NCBI RefSeq assembly: GCF_000213175.1
Contig: NW_009799103.1
Span: 2,656,322-2,720,321, forward strand
Source of the DNA: Neurospora tetrasperma FGSC 2508
Taxonomy: Eukaryota; Ascomycota; Sordariomycetes; Sordariales; Sordariaceae
Length of the DNA: 64,000 bases
Direction: 5' to 3'
Position 1 is the first letter of the stretch. Every line of letters starts with the position of its first letter. A model generated the notes under the pieces. That model had not been told where the DNA came from, searched no databases, and saw nothing but the letters and a program-made list of their open reading frames with translations. Made by a program: the position numbers and the translations under genes. Shown here one piece after another: positions 33,576 through 44,646 of this stretch.

Positions 33576-35980
33576 TGTCGCAAAGAACTGAAGTTTGGTG
33601 GTTGATGGTGGGAGCCAAAAGCGAGGGTGTTGCTGGTGGTTGGTGGAGAAAAGTGGTGGTGTTGTGTGGCCAAGGTTCCGGCTTGATTGCAATCACCAGT
33701 TGTTGTTCAAAAAGAAGAAAGAGAAACAAGCAAAAGAGGTTGCATGCGGATGCAACTGTTATAGACGCCTGCTTGACGTGGAGATGTTGATGGAATGATT
33801 GCAAGTGAAAGGTAGTAGTTGTTGTTGTTGCAAACGTGGAGTGGCGGTGGTGATGTGAAGTGCTGAGAAAATGGAATGATGAGAGAGAAAGAAAGAAAGT
33901 GGGCAAACGGAGAAAGAAAGAGGAAGAGAAATAAAAAAAATAATAAGAAATAAAAAATAAAAATGGGAAGAATGCGACAGGATGAAATGGCCAATATGGA
34001 GCGGGACAGAAAAAAAGGCGGGGTGTGTACGGAAAAGTAAGGGACCTTGATCGATGTAGTTTGTACCTCGACAGTTCAAGGTTCAGGTTCGTTCACTGGT
34101 GGTTCCAGGCTCACAGTTGTTGGTGAATGGTGAATGGTGGGTGTGTGGAAGAGAAAAAGGAGACAAAACTGGAGAATTTCATGGAAAATTGGAACCCCCC
34201 TTTTTTTCTTGTTCTCCCTTTCTCCCCTTTGTTCCTTTCTTTCTTTCTTTTTTTCTTCTTTTTTTTTTCCACCTTTTTTTTTTTTTTTTTTTGTTTTTTT
34301 TTACCCGGCCTCTACCCGTTCCTGCTGGCTCCAAAAAAAAGGCTTGGCGTACCCCTGCCGATTACCCCCTCTCCCCTTTCTGCCGTCATTTCTCTCCACC
34401 TCCCAATGCATTTTTGACGCGGATTGGCCGGATAGACAACTTGAACACTAAAACGGGGACTAAAACCAGGGGTGCACGGGGCACATCTACATCGCCTGAC
34501 TTTTGGGAAACGGATGAAGCTTGGCGTGGGTTGGTTGTCTCTTGTACACGGTTGGAATGGCAGACGTCTTTTCTTTGCCTGTTTTGTATGTCAGGGATGG
34601 AGGCTGTCTTCCATGTTCCTATTCTTTTTGTTCCTCAATGCTTCTTTCTCACCCGTGTTATATACCGTAGAGGTACTTTTACAACTTGGTGCTTTGACTT
34701 GTTTTTTCCCCTCTCAACAAGATGAGGAACAATCACAATGAACACCATCTATTCCACAACTTGTTTTCCCTCCCTCTATTTAGGTATAGCCTACTTGGAC
34801 TTTTTCATACAATTTCCAATCCCCAAGAACGGAGAAGAGCGAGCGAACTTGGCCTTATTGGCGGCATCTGCCCTGGAGATGAAATCATCTTAAAAATGAA
34901 ATTGATGGCAAGTTGAGTTGAGGACACACAGATACCTCCGAGCTGGTTAGAAAGAGGTTAGGGGGTTGCATAAAGCCTGAAGGAATGGGGCGTGCGCCGA
35001 GTTCAGCTTCCACAAATTCTTTCCTCCTCCATGCTCTTGGCATCACTGTAAACCTTCAGAAGAATAGTCATAAATCATCATTTTCTGAAAACTTCCCCCT
35101 CCGGTATTCATGAGAAACACACATGCTTCAAGACACCCACAGCTTTCTCAGCTTACAGAGTCATAGGAAGTAGACCCGTAAGTACCATTACTATTGCCAG
35201 AAGGGATAGGGGATACTGGGCCATACCAACAATCCACTGATCAGAGATGATGCCTTGTTGCCAATTGAGAATGTCCATGGCGTGGTGGACAACTACCTAG
35301 AGGGACCTGGATGGGTTCAATCGACGGGACATCGACGGTTGCCTACCTACCTTTACACAAAAGTACACAAAACTCTGGAATTGAAACACTCAACCTCCGT
35401 ATATCAGAGATGTTGATTACCTTATACTGAACTTCATGTCGAACTTGAGCTTCAATAAAGGTTTGAAATGTATCAACTATAACGGCGAAAGCTTAGGTGC
35501 CCTGGCCATCACTGCAGCGTTCAAGAGTCAAATCATGTTCAAATAGATAGGTAATCAAGCACAGCCGAGGTAGATATTGGGCCTGAAAAAGTCTGGGGAA
35601 GAAATGGTATATGAATCACCAACTTCTTCAAATCATGTCATGTGTCCATGCCACCGCTAGCTAGATGGACCTAATCAGCTCCTTCCGCTCCAACTTCTCA
35701 ACCTCCATTACCGACTTCACTTTCAAGTCAAAAGCCATAACACCTAGGTATGAATGCAATGTAATGCAACGACTGAAACCAGAACGCTTCTTTTGAGCTT
35801 CTTTTGAGTCCCAAAGAGACCATACCATTCCCCTAAACCTATAATGTCTTGAATGCAATAATGCTTAACCATGGCCCTTCTTCTTTCATTCGTTTCTCTT
35901 TATCACACCTGAGTCCATCACCGTTCAACAACAACCACGATCCATTAAACTCCCCCATCCACAATCCATCCATGATCCAT
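33576..35980. other. 2.4-kb spacer with long T tracts
   Basis: Lies between the start of the AT-hook gene and the stop of the Reb1-like gene. It contains a purine-rich block (33870-33965) and T-rich tracts (34200-34312) that create artificial Phe-rich frames. Nothing protein-like found; probably leader and promoter of the AT-hook gene. Confidence 0.5.
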
Positions 35981-38900
35981 CTAACCCTGTGTACCATCCA
36001 CAGCAGGCAGCACAGCCGGAATATCCTCCATATCATCCATATCGCTGCTGATGACGCTATACGACCTCGTGTCCTTGTCCATCTTATCCACCTGAGTCAC
36101 AGAAACAAAAGGAGCCCTAGTCTTCACCAACGGCGCCGGGGTAGACGCCACACTAGCAGCCGTCGAAGCAGCCAACTTCTTCCGAACCTGCTTCGCCTTA
36201 CTAGCCACCTTCTTCTCCCTGTCCACCCCACCAACCACATCACCCGGTCTATCCAGGGAAACCAGACTGTCATCGGCGAGATTACCGTCCATCTCTACCA
36301 GATCGAGGAGTAGGTGATCTGGCACGGCTGATGCAACCGCCAGCTCCGAAGAGTCTGCTGCGGCTGAGTCATCTGATGCCTTCCTCCGCTTGCTAGCCTT
36401 GGCGACCGAGGCGGTAGTCTTGATGATGGTCTCGGTCGTGCGGACAGATGGCTGGCGAGTGAGGATGCGACGTTTCTTGTTATGTTGACTTTGACTGTGG
36501 GCCGGAGCATCGGAGTGGTCAGATTCGTCGTTGAAAGATGGGCGGTGAGCGGCGGGACGCTTGGGGCTTAGCTGGGGATGGTGATGACTTGCTGTGGAGA
36601 GAGAAGTAAATGGCGGCGGGAGGGAAGGGACGGCAGCGCCGAGGACAAGGGGGACGTCCAGGTCGAGCTCCTTTTCTTTGCGCTTGGATTTGGTGGACCT
36701 GGAGGCCTTGCCGTAAGTGCGGACTGCTGCCTTTTTGGAGGCTTTGAAGGGGGCGGCCTTGGATGCGGTAGCGATCACATCGTCATCTTCGTCATCGGAA
36801 GAATCTTGAGGTTTCTGGGCGGAAGTGGGGAGTTGTGGGCTTGAAATGAAGGAGGGTTCGCCAAGGTCAACGCTGGCGGCTCGGCTACGCACGACGGGCG
36901 CTGATGGTGCTGGCTCCGACTCCTCGTCATCTTCATCGGCATCAATCTCGGGAGCGTCGTCGAGTTCGATATCTTGGTTATTATTGCCGTTGACAGCGGT
37001 AATGTCTCCGTTGATGCTCTCTTCGACCTCTTCCTCATCCGAATCCTCATCGTGGACAATGGCCTCCGAAAGTTGTGACTTCTTGGACTTGGATGACGCC
37101 TTTTCTGACTCTTTTAACCGCTTTGCGCGCTCTCTCGCACGCTGAGAAGCTCGACCGCGCATCTCATTGTCTGACGATTCGGCAAAGACATTGCTGAGAT
37201 TGGTCTTGGTTCCCTTTGGGGGATCCCACAGGCCGACTCTTGGTGTGCGGTAGATCTTGGTCTGCTGCGTGGACGAGACCACCACGGAAGCAGGTCTGCT
37301 GACGGTAGATCTGGCATCAGCGTCATCTTCCGCATCGTCACCACCGACTTCGTCATCGCCCTTCCAGTCGGCATCGCGCTCGTACATGTCGCAAAGGTAT
37401 TTGGCACACTCTTGGGTAGACTTGGATTCCCATTGCGGCACGGCTTGTCGCAAACGACCCCAGGTGACTTTCAGAGCAGTTTTGGCGTACTGTTTTTCGA
37501 AAACATCTTCCTGGATTTGGTTCCATTTGATTTTGGCTTCGCGGTCAGCGCCAGAGTCTCGGATGGCACGCGCCAAAAGGGCCTTGTCTTGGGGCGTGAT
37601 TTTGCGCAAGTCTTTGCGAGCCTTATCCAAGCGAGAAGATTCGCCATCGGGAAGCTTGACCATGATGCTGTCGGGCAAAGCCTCATTCTTGCGCAAGGTC
37701 TTCCACTTTTGCAAACATTGAAGGCGAGATCGGGTGTGGTTCATGGCCGTGCTGATCTGTTGCCAGTTGATGAGGCTTTCTGGCGACTCGTCGTCGGATT
37801 TTTTCTTGGACTTGGACATGCCGGATTTGATCTTGTCAATAGCCTCCGCAACGACCTTGAGGAAACGCTCCTCCTCCTGTTCGGACCAGTAATCTTTTCT
37901 GTTTTTGCCCCCGCAGGCGAGATAATTTCTGTAGCGATCACGAACATCGTCCGGGAAGCGATTAATGAGACCACCGATTAGCGTCCATTTTTGGCCGTGC
38001 AGCTTCAGCATACTCTCCAACTCCTCATCTTGCTCCTTGGTCCATGAACCACGGGCAGGGAAGTTGTGGAAATTCTGCCTGCAGTGGCTGACCACTTTTC
38101 TTCGTGGCCGGTTGGGGCAAGCATCGACAATTAGGGCCCATAGCTCCCTGTTCTTCGGGTCCTTTCGTGGGTCTTGACGAATCATCTCATTGACCTCATA
38201 CTTGGTGAGTCCTTGAGCATCCCTGAACGAGTCGATTACCGCCTTGATGCGAGCATGTTCGGCCGGCGTCACCCGACCTTGTAGATTTGCCTTATTGGAG
38301 TTGTCGCCTGCTTCCTCCACTTCAGAATTGTCTTCTTCGGTATCGGCTTTCTTGGCAGGCTTCTTCTTTGTGCTGACCTTGGCCTTCTTAGGTGCTGGCT
38401 CAACGTTGGAAGTGCTTTGTTCGTCCTCGGCACGTACTTTGCGCTTCTTCTCCCGCTTCTGGTCCTTTTGGGTGGCGGCAACTTCCTTGACGGAAGGCTC
38501 AGCAGACGTCTCGGCGGTATCGCGTGCTTCGACCTCCTCACGTTCAAAGTACGGAACCTTTACCTTTCGCTTCGAGCCCTTGGAACGCGGCGTCTTTGCT
38601 GTGGATGTTGGTGCTGGAGTGGCTTCCTCAGCTTGCTCGACTCGTTCAGGCTCGACATCGGGTTGAGCTTGTGCTTTCTTGGCATGGGACTTGCGAGCCT
38701 TGCGAGCTGGAGTCTGGGCCACCGAGACCTCAGGGGCAGGATCTTGGTCGTCTTCGACCTCGGCAACAGCATCGATTTCGGGACTTGGTTCTTCGTTGTT
38801 GGCAACTTCTTGGTCGATATCCATTTCGTGGTCAGAATGGTTGTCAGGTTCGGGATCGCCAGCAGAAGAAGCAGTGTCCATGTCAGCGTTGTCTCGCTCG

Positions 38901-40141
38901 ACCTCGTCCGCATCATGCCTGAGCCCCTCGTGGCCATGGCTATCCTCTGGCCCGTCCATGGCATCATGGGGCATGTTGTCTTCCCACATGCTGCTCTTCA
39001 TAGCCGGGAGACCGTCAGTGCGGGGTCGTTGGGAGCTGTGAGGAAAGCCATTGAACTGGGCTTGAGAGCTCGGGGGCAGACTATCGGCGAAATCCTGGGT
39101 GCTGGGAAGGCCATTGATGTGATCGTCCAAGTCCACTGGGTGAATCGAAGCAGGAATGCGGGTGCTGTTGAAGCTTTCGTCGTGGAAGCTTAAGGACTGT
39201 TGGGTAGCAAATTGTGGTGCCAGAGGAGCGCTTGAAGCGACCTCGACAGGATGTTGCGAAGCAGAGCGAGCCCTCCGTCGCTCACGGGCCACGAGCGGGG
39301 AGGTATGCTCATGGCCAGCAACCATGCTTGGCTCATGCTCGTCGGCACCGGGCTCCCTCTTGACGAACGAAGCATCAACCTCTCCATGGTCGTACTCGTC
39401 TTCCTCGTCGGCAACAGGCTCGGGTGACAGTCTTCGCCTTTTGACATGAGCATCGGAAGTCGGAGCTTCGCCTCTGTGAATCTTTGCGGTTCGTCCGACA
39501 TTGTCCTCGCCATCGCTAATGGGATCGTCCGAAATGTCGACAGTGACCTTTTTCGACTTGCGACTCTTTTTCTTGAACTTGGCAGATGCTTGAGCAGCAG
39601 ATTGTGGTTCGGGCTCGGCGACTTCAGGGCGTTCGAACTTGAGGTTGGGTGACTCGTGAAGTTCCGGGGAGTCAAGGGGCAACTCATGGTCGGGTTCGGG
39701 TTGTTGTTGTTGTTGCTGCTCCTCCTCCTCCTCCTCGACCTCGACCTGGGGCTCAGGCTTGGACCTCTTCTTTTTCTTCTTCTTTTTCTTGCCAGCCTCT
39801 GGAATTTCGTGATCCTCAGCCGCGGTTGGTTCTGGGTCTGCAAAGGTGGCGTCTTGGTCGTGGGAATCGCCGTTCACCTCGGGCTCAGCAGCAGGGGAGG
39901 GCGAGCGTCGGTGCTTGCTCTTCTTCTTTTTCTTTTTCTTGCGCTCTCCGGAGTTGGGCGCGACAGGAGATTGGGGCTGCTCGTTGAACTGCTGGCCGTA
40001 GGGTACGTCGGGAATGGCATCATCATAGCTCTCGTTGTTCTCGTATTTACCCCAGTGGTTGTCTTCCTGGACCAAGGGCGAGGCTGACCGGCTTCTGACG
40101 TCGCCCTCTTCGCCTTCCGGCACACTTTGTTGACTGCCCAT
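35981..40141 (-). CDS. Myb-domain DNA-binding protein, Reb1/TTF-I like
   Basis: A single open frame from the ATG at 40141 encodes 1,386 aa. The N-terminal half is charged and disordered, with KKKKKK blocks, acidic runs, EQ-rich segments and nuclear-localisation-type sequences. At residues about 640-830 is the DNA-binding region. A helical entry (EHARIKAVIDSFRDAQGL) leads to one Myb/SANT repeat (GSWTKEQDEELESMLKLHG, then FPDDVRDRYRNYL). A second repeat follows (YWSEQEEERFLKVVAEAI, then INWQQISTAMNHTRSRLQCL), and a third, looser one reaches WGRLRQAVPQWESKS. This layout fits fungal Reb1/Rtf1 and metazoan TTF-I, nuclear proteins that bind rDNA terminators and replication fork barriers. The C-terminal 450 residues are disordered. 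Family placement is good; the rDNA role is inferred from the family. Confidence 0.85.
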   Translation of the reverse strand: MGSQQSVPEGEEGDVRSRSASPLVQEDNHWGKYENNESYDDAIPDVPYGQQFNEQPQSPVAPNSGERKKKKKKKSKHRRSPSPAAEPEVNGDSHDQDATFADPEPTAAEDHEIPEAGKKKKKKKKRSKPEPQVEVEEEEEEQQQQQQPEPDHELPLDSPELHESPNLKFERPEVAEPEPQSAAQASAKFKKKSRKSKKVTVDISDDPISDGEDNVGRTAKIHRGEAPTSDAHVKRRRLSPEPVADEEDEYDHGEVDASFVKREPGADEHEPSMVAGHEHTSPLVARERRRARSASQHPVEVASSAPLAPQFATQQSLSFHDESFNSTRIPASIHPVDLDDHINGLPSTQDFADSLPPSSQAQFNGFPHSSQRPRTDGLPAMKSSMWEDNMPHDAMDGPEDSHGHEGLRHDADEVERDNADMDTASSAGDPEPDNHSDHEMDIDQEVANNEEPSPEIDAVAEVEDDQDPAPEVSVAQTPARKARKSHAKKAQAQPDVEPERVEQAEEATPAPTSTAKTPRSKGSKRKVKVPYFEREEVEARDTAETSAEPSVKEVAATQKDQKREKKRKVRAEDEQSTSNVEPAPKKAKVSTKKKPAKKADTEEDNSEVEEAGDNSNKANLQGRVTPAEHARIKAVIDSFRDAQGLTKYEVNEMIRQDPRKDPKNRELWALIVDACPNRPRRKVVSHCRQNFHNFPARGSWTKEQDEELESMLKLHGQKWTLIGGLINRFPDDVRDRYRNYLACGGKNRKDYWSEQEEERFLKVVAEAIDKIKSGMSKSKKKSDDESPESLINWQQISTAMNHTRSRLQCLQKWKTLRKNEALPDSIMVKLPDGESSRLDKARKDLRKITPQDKALLARAIRDSGADREAKIKWNQIQEDVFEKQYAKTALKVTWGRLRQAVPQWESKSTQECAKYLCDMYERDADWKGDDEVGGDDAEDDADARSTVSRPASVVVSSTQQTKIYRTPRVGLWDPPKGTKTNLSNVFAESSDNEMRGRASQRARERAKRLKESEKASSKSKKSQLSEAIVHDEDSDEEEVEESINGDITAVNGNNNQDIELDDAPEIDADEDDEESEPAPSAPVVRSRAASVDLGEPSFISSPQLPTSAQKPQDSSDDEDDDVIATASKAAPFKASKKAAVRTYGKASRSTKSKRKEKELDLDVPLVLGAAVPSLPPPFTSLSTASHHHPQLSPKRPAAHRPSFNDESDHSDAPAHSQSQHNKKRRILTRQPSVRTTETIIKTTASVAKASKRRKASDDSAAADSSELAVASAVPDHLLLDLVEMDGNLADDSLVSLDRPGDVVGGVDREKKVASKAKQVRKKLAASTAASVASTPAPLVKTRAPFVSVTQVDKMDKDTRSYSVISSDMDDMEDIPAVLPAVDGTQG

Positions 40142-40790
40142 CTTTGACTGTGTTGTTATTTCGGATCGATGTGCTGGTCAGAGAGACGACAAGGTGCTCA
40201 GAGTGATGTTGACATGGTCTGGGCCGATTGGTGTCGGGCAAGAAGGCGTGGCGTCGAGAGGGCGACCTCCAGGCAGGGAATGGTGTGGTGGTGGATTGCT
40301 TGTGTTTTGGTGATGCAGCGAGAGAGGTCAAGGGTAGGCGACGGAGAATTGGTGATGTGCGTTTTTCGCTGCCAAACGCGCCGCGTTCTTTTTGGGAAAA
40401 GGCCCACCACACCACCCAAAAGTCCCACTGTGAATTGGAGATTGCGGGGGAGGGAGGGAGGGAGGAAGTGTGCACGAGCCACCCGGATGCATGATCCCCC
40501 CGGCAATGGCACCATTCACTGCAGTAACATCATATCAACCACATCATATTCCCGAGTTCACCAAGAGCAACAAATGAAATAAGTTTTTTTCTAGTTTTTC
40601 TGTGAATTCATGTTTATCTTTCCTCGTTAATTGTCTCATGCATTTTATCTTTGTCTTCCATCAGCAAAAGTAGGTAAATCTTGAAAAAGGCGTGTATACT
40701 CGGACATGGGCCCTCGTGGTCACCCAGCAATGCATTGCCTGCATCTTGGGAGGTCTTATGTATGCCTCCAAACGGCTTTGGTCTGACCCT
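40142..40790. other. Intergenic, Reb1-like promoter side
   Basis: 649 bp between the Reb1-like start and the stop of the next minus-strand gene. GGGAGGGAGGGAGG tract at about 40449-40465. No gene seen. Confidence 0.5.
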
Positions 40791-43700
40791 TTACTCCTCT
40801 CTCTTCTTGCTAAACAGGTTGGCCAGCGACTTCTTTTTGTTCAGCTTTTGTCTCTGTGATATTGCCTGATTCGCTGCATCATTGTCATCTTCGGTAGGAA
40901 TGGGAGGCGCCGGAATCAAGGGAAGTGGAGGCACAGGAGGGATATCCGGAAGGCGTGGAGGAGCATCTCTAGTGGTGACGGGGCTCAGGCTGGTTGACGT
41001 TGAGAAGGAAGAGGACGCTTCTCGACGAAGATTGCCCCGGGACTTCGTTTTCAACCTGCTGAAGGCGTTCCTCATCCTTCCCATCGTCGAAGGCTCATCA
41101 TCCGTGTCTGAGCTCCAATGTGACTTGGGCTCTTCTGCTGGCTCGTTGCTCAGCGTCCCCGAGTCTGCGCTGTCTCTCACCGTCACCAGAGCAGGACCTC
41201 TCTCGCGCATTTCGACAGCCAGTCGAGGTTGCGGTCGAGGTTGCGGCTGAGCTTGAGCTGGAGGCTGGCTGGACCTCGCGCTCGACCCAGAACCACGCGA
41301 ACTACTGCCACGGCCACGACCACGACCGCCAGAACCCGAAGCGAAGGAAGGACTGGAAACGTCCGGCGTCATCGGGGTTGGCGAACTCATCATTGCCGGC
41401 GAGGTTGTGGAGCCAACGAAAGTCGAGGAACCGCTGAGGTGGCGGGAGCCGCTGTCCCTGCCAGAGCTCGTTGGGGGCGAAGTGATGTCGGGAGTCGAAC
41501 CCGAAATGGTGGATGGGCTGAACGTGCCCAACGTCTGGGTGCGCATGCGAAGTCCGGAGCGCAACACCGCTCGCTGGTCCTGGTACCCATCTCGAGTCCG
41601 CGAGACAATCTGTCGGAGCTCTGCATCCAGCTCGTCCTCGTCGCCAATCGGAGCACCCATCGGTCTGGGCGCCGACACTGCTCGCGTGCCAAAACGAGAG
41701 TTGCCGCCAAGGGCACCACCACTGCGAGGGAGAGCCTGAGTTACGGAGCGGGCAAAACCACGAGGAGGCGAACCAACCGGCATAGGCGGCGGAGGAGCAA
41801 TGGCTTGGGTCACCGACCGCGGAAGACCACGGCTGAGCCCGGCACCAGAGCTGCTCACGCCAGGAGAAGCCAGGCCAGGAGAGATTGCACCAGAACGGAC
41901 CACATCACCGGCTCCTGAAGACACTGCCATCGCAACATGAGGGCGAGGTAGGACACCAACGGTAACGGAAGAAGCGAGACCACCATCACCAGACAAAGAG
42001 GTTACACCAGGCCTCTGCGTGCTTGAACCACGGTCAGGACGCAAACCTAAACCCATCGGCGGGCGGGGGAAGACATAAAGGGCAGGGCGTGCGGGCTGCG
42101 GCTGGGGGCGTGGGTTCGTGATGGCTGGTGAGCCTCGTCTCAATGCGGGCGCACGACGAAGGGGTAGCGGCTCAAGGTCCGCGAGCAATGGCGGCAGTGT
42201 GGTGGTCAACCTGTCTACCAGGTCTTCCACAAGAGAACCCGGGATAGTCGGGCTCTCCTCCCGCGAGGGCACACCTTCGTCAAAGTCGGTGACAATGGCG
42301 CTGTTGTCGATGGCGAAGCCAGCTTCTTCGGCTAACTAGGTCAAGGAGAGGCTGCTGTCGTCCATCTGGGCTTCGTCGTGGTTCAAATTGGCGGGGAGAA
42401 CCTCCCCCTGTCCCTCACCCGTGGCCGGGCGAGCTGTCCTTTCCGAATCAGCAGAGGATGGCGTCGGGGAAGAAGCCAGCCGAAGCCGAACCTCCTCACC
42501 CAACATGTGGGGAACCATCCCCCAGCGTCTTTGGTTGCCCTGGACGAACGTGGTGTCGGCCACAAGAGTTGTGTCATCACCACCCCGAAAGGCGGGTGAC
42601 TCCTCTCTGGCCTGGGCGGCACCATACTCGTAATCACCGCGAGGCAAAAACGACGCATCGTTCGAGGCAATAAAGGACCGGTCAGCTGTTCCCGCGGAAG
42701 AAGAGGACGAGGCGACAGCCACGGAAGAAGCAGGTGGCACCGGCGAGCTGTCCCTGATGGTGGACAAGCTCGGGGCATACAGCCGGGGGCGGCTACCACC
42801 ATGCGACTCCCTGCTGTCGGAGTCCTCATAGTCGCTCTCCTCCACATCTCCCTCGTACTCCACGTCACCACCAACCTCTCCTGCTTGTACCTGGGTGCCC
42901 AATGGCACAACGCTTTGCCCCAGAATGGGCGGAAGCGGCCTGTTGGGCAGTGGGGGACCAGGACGGTCGGCAAATCTTCCGTTGTAGAGGGGTGAACCCG
43001 CCCTACGACCAGCTGGGACTACCGATGGGGAGAGGTTGACGGGAAGAGGAGGGACAGGCGGAATGTCCTCGACAACGGGCCCGCTCAAGCCAGTAACCGC
43101 CGGCAAGCTGAGCGGGACGAGATCCGGAGTCGTCCGAGAAGAGTTGAGGCCGTGGGAACAGCCTTCCTGGGCTCGCTCGGCCTTGATCCTGCGCTTTTCA
43201 CTCAGGCTCATGGCCGTGAGGCGCGCCAGATCCAGGCGAGGAACAGGAGGGGGACGTGGTCTGGAAGCGGTGGCCTCGAGGGGCCGCTCGCCAGCCACGG
43301 TCGTCGTGCTGCTTCGGCTACGGGTGCCAACCGCAGCGTCAGCCCCAAAGATCTGTCTGCCCGCCGTAGTCGTACGAATACGGACCGGACCGGGCCTGCT
43401 ATCCAGTTGGGATCCTGGAGGTGTAGCAACAGAGGAAACCGCTCGCCGGAGTTCGCCTGACACGACCTTGTCATCGGCCGCCGACTCCCTCGCAACGAGT
43501 CCACCGGTGGGGGCAGTCTTCGCCCTACTTGCGTAGGGCACCTCGACCGTCGCAGCAGGGGCTACCTTCACCCGCGGGCCGTCATCGGTCGCCTTGTCAT
43601 CAGCAACCTTGGCCGACTTGAGTTCATCGGCAACTCGAGCATGGGTTCTCATCGTCCCCCTGACTCCCTCCTCGGTATTGACCCGGACTCCAAAGGAGCT

Positions 43701-44646
43701 CGAGTCGCCGACTCGGGCGCAGGACGAAACAGCCGCCTGACGGCGGTGTCCCAAACCCCGAGCAGGCTGCTGGTGACCCGAAGGCCCCCGGCGCTGCTGG
43801 GGCAGCTGCTCCTGCTGCTGAGTGGGAGCAAGGGCTGTGGCGGGGCCCTGCATGGAGGTCTGGAGAGAGGAAGAAGGGGACAGTCCAGAAACAACCTCCT
43901 CCAAGTGTTGTTCCTGGTCTTCTTCGTCATCCGCCTCGAAGAAGCTATCGAGAGCCGCATTGGTCGTCTCGTGCCTGGTTGACATGAAAAAAAAAAAAAA
44001 TCGTTAGTGATTTTGTTCATATGCTGTGAAAATGCTTCGTGCTTTCGCTTGAAAGGCCAAACGAACACAGTTGTCGTCCCAAGTCCCTGTGTACTACCCA
44101 CGGGAAACACTGGACACGACAACATTCAAACGACTACCCAGCCCTTCCCAAGAGATATCATCCTGCTCCGAAAGAGACGCGGATTCATCATCTTCGTCAA
44201 TGGCGGATAGTACTAGGGCCATCGCCGGGTCTAGCCTTACTGGACCGCGAACACCTTCACCCCCCACAACTCATCAAGGGAGAGTCTTCGAAAGAATTCA
44301 CTAGAATTCACTGCACTTACCACTCGTCAGGGAGCGATGCACCCGAAGATGCACCTCTCCCGCTACCAGCACCCTCGACGATGTTGCCATCACCGAGGAG
44401 CTCTTCCGGGACTGACGCCAAGAAGCCACCCGAAGGCGACGACGAGGCGACCAGCTGCCCGGGTCGGGTCCTGGTGGTGCCTGCGCGGGCGCGGGCGCGG
44501 AGGCGGACGGGTACCGGAATGCGGCTGCGGGGGCGGCCGCTGGTGCCGTCGTCGGGCGTCGAGCGCGAGCGCGAGGCGAGGGGAGAGGAGGAGGCGGAGG
44601 AGGAGGAGGGGAAAGAAGAAGAAGAAGAAGAGCGGGACGAAGACAT
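40791..44646 (-). CDS. Large disordered polyproline protein; exon 3 contains a repeated segment
   Basis: Exons 44646-44321, 44235-44098, 43974-42419 and 42331-40791 join to 1,186 aa. Exon 1 is Ser/Arg-rich (MSSSRSSSSSSFPSS). The 1/2 junction (donor GTAAGT, unusual AAG acceptor) gives PDEWLDPAMALVLSAIDED. Intron 2 has a CACTAAC branch and a poly-T tract. Intron 3 (GTGAGG to TTAG, 87 nt) removes the only stop (TAG 42336-42338) between the two long frames, giving RPATAEEAGFAIDNSAIV. Two near-identical proline motifs, EDIPPVPPLP and PDIPPVPPLPLIP, could bind SH3 domains. LPRSVTQAI and FARSVTQAL form another internal pair. The C-terminus is basic (QKLNKKKSLANLFSKKREE). Residues from about 43404-43700 in exon 3 recur elsewhere in the window. 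No known domain; a cytoskeletal or signalling scaffold is only a guess. Confidence 0.75.
43404..43702 (-). repeat. Source-like segment of a low-copy repeat, inside exon 3
   Basis: This coding segment (GVRGTMRTHARVADE through RAVSSVATPPGSQL) has mutated copies at 48631-48729, 57926-57974 and 58147-58640. Here it is intact and in frame. Whether it is the ancestor or itself an insertion cannot be told. Confidence 0.75.

Noticed and set aside
34099-34725. 208-codon Phe-rich frame
   Set aside because: Produced by long T tracts; no protein-like pattern outside them.
42336-42338. TAG between two long in-phase frames of the 1,186-aa gene taken as a nonsense mutation
   Set aside because: A well-formed 87-nt intron (GTGAGG...TTGACCTAGTTAG) spans it and keeps the frame.
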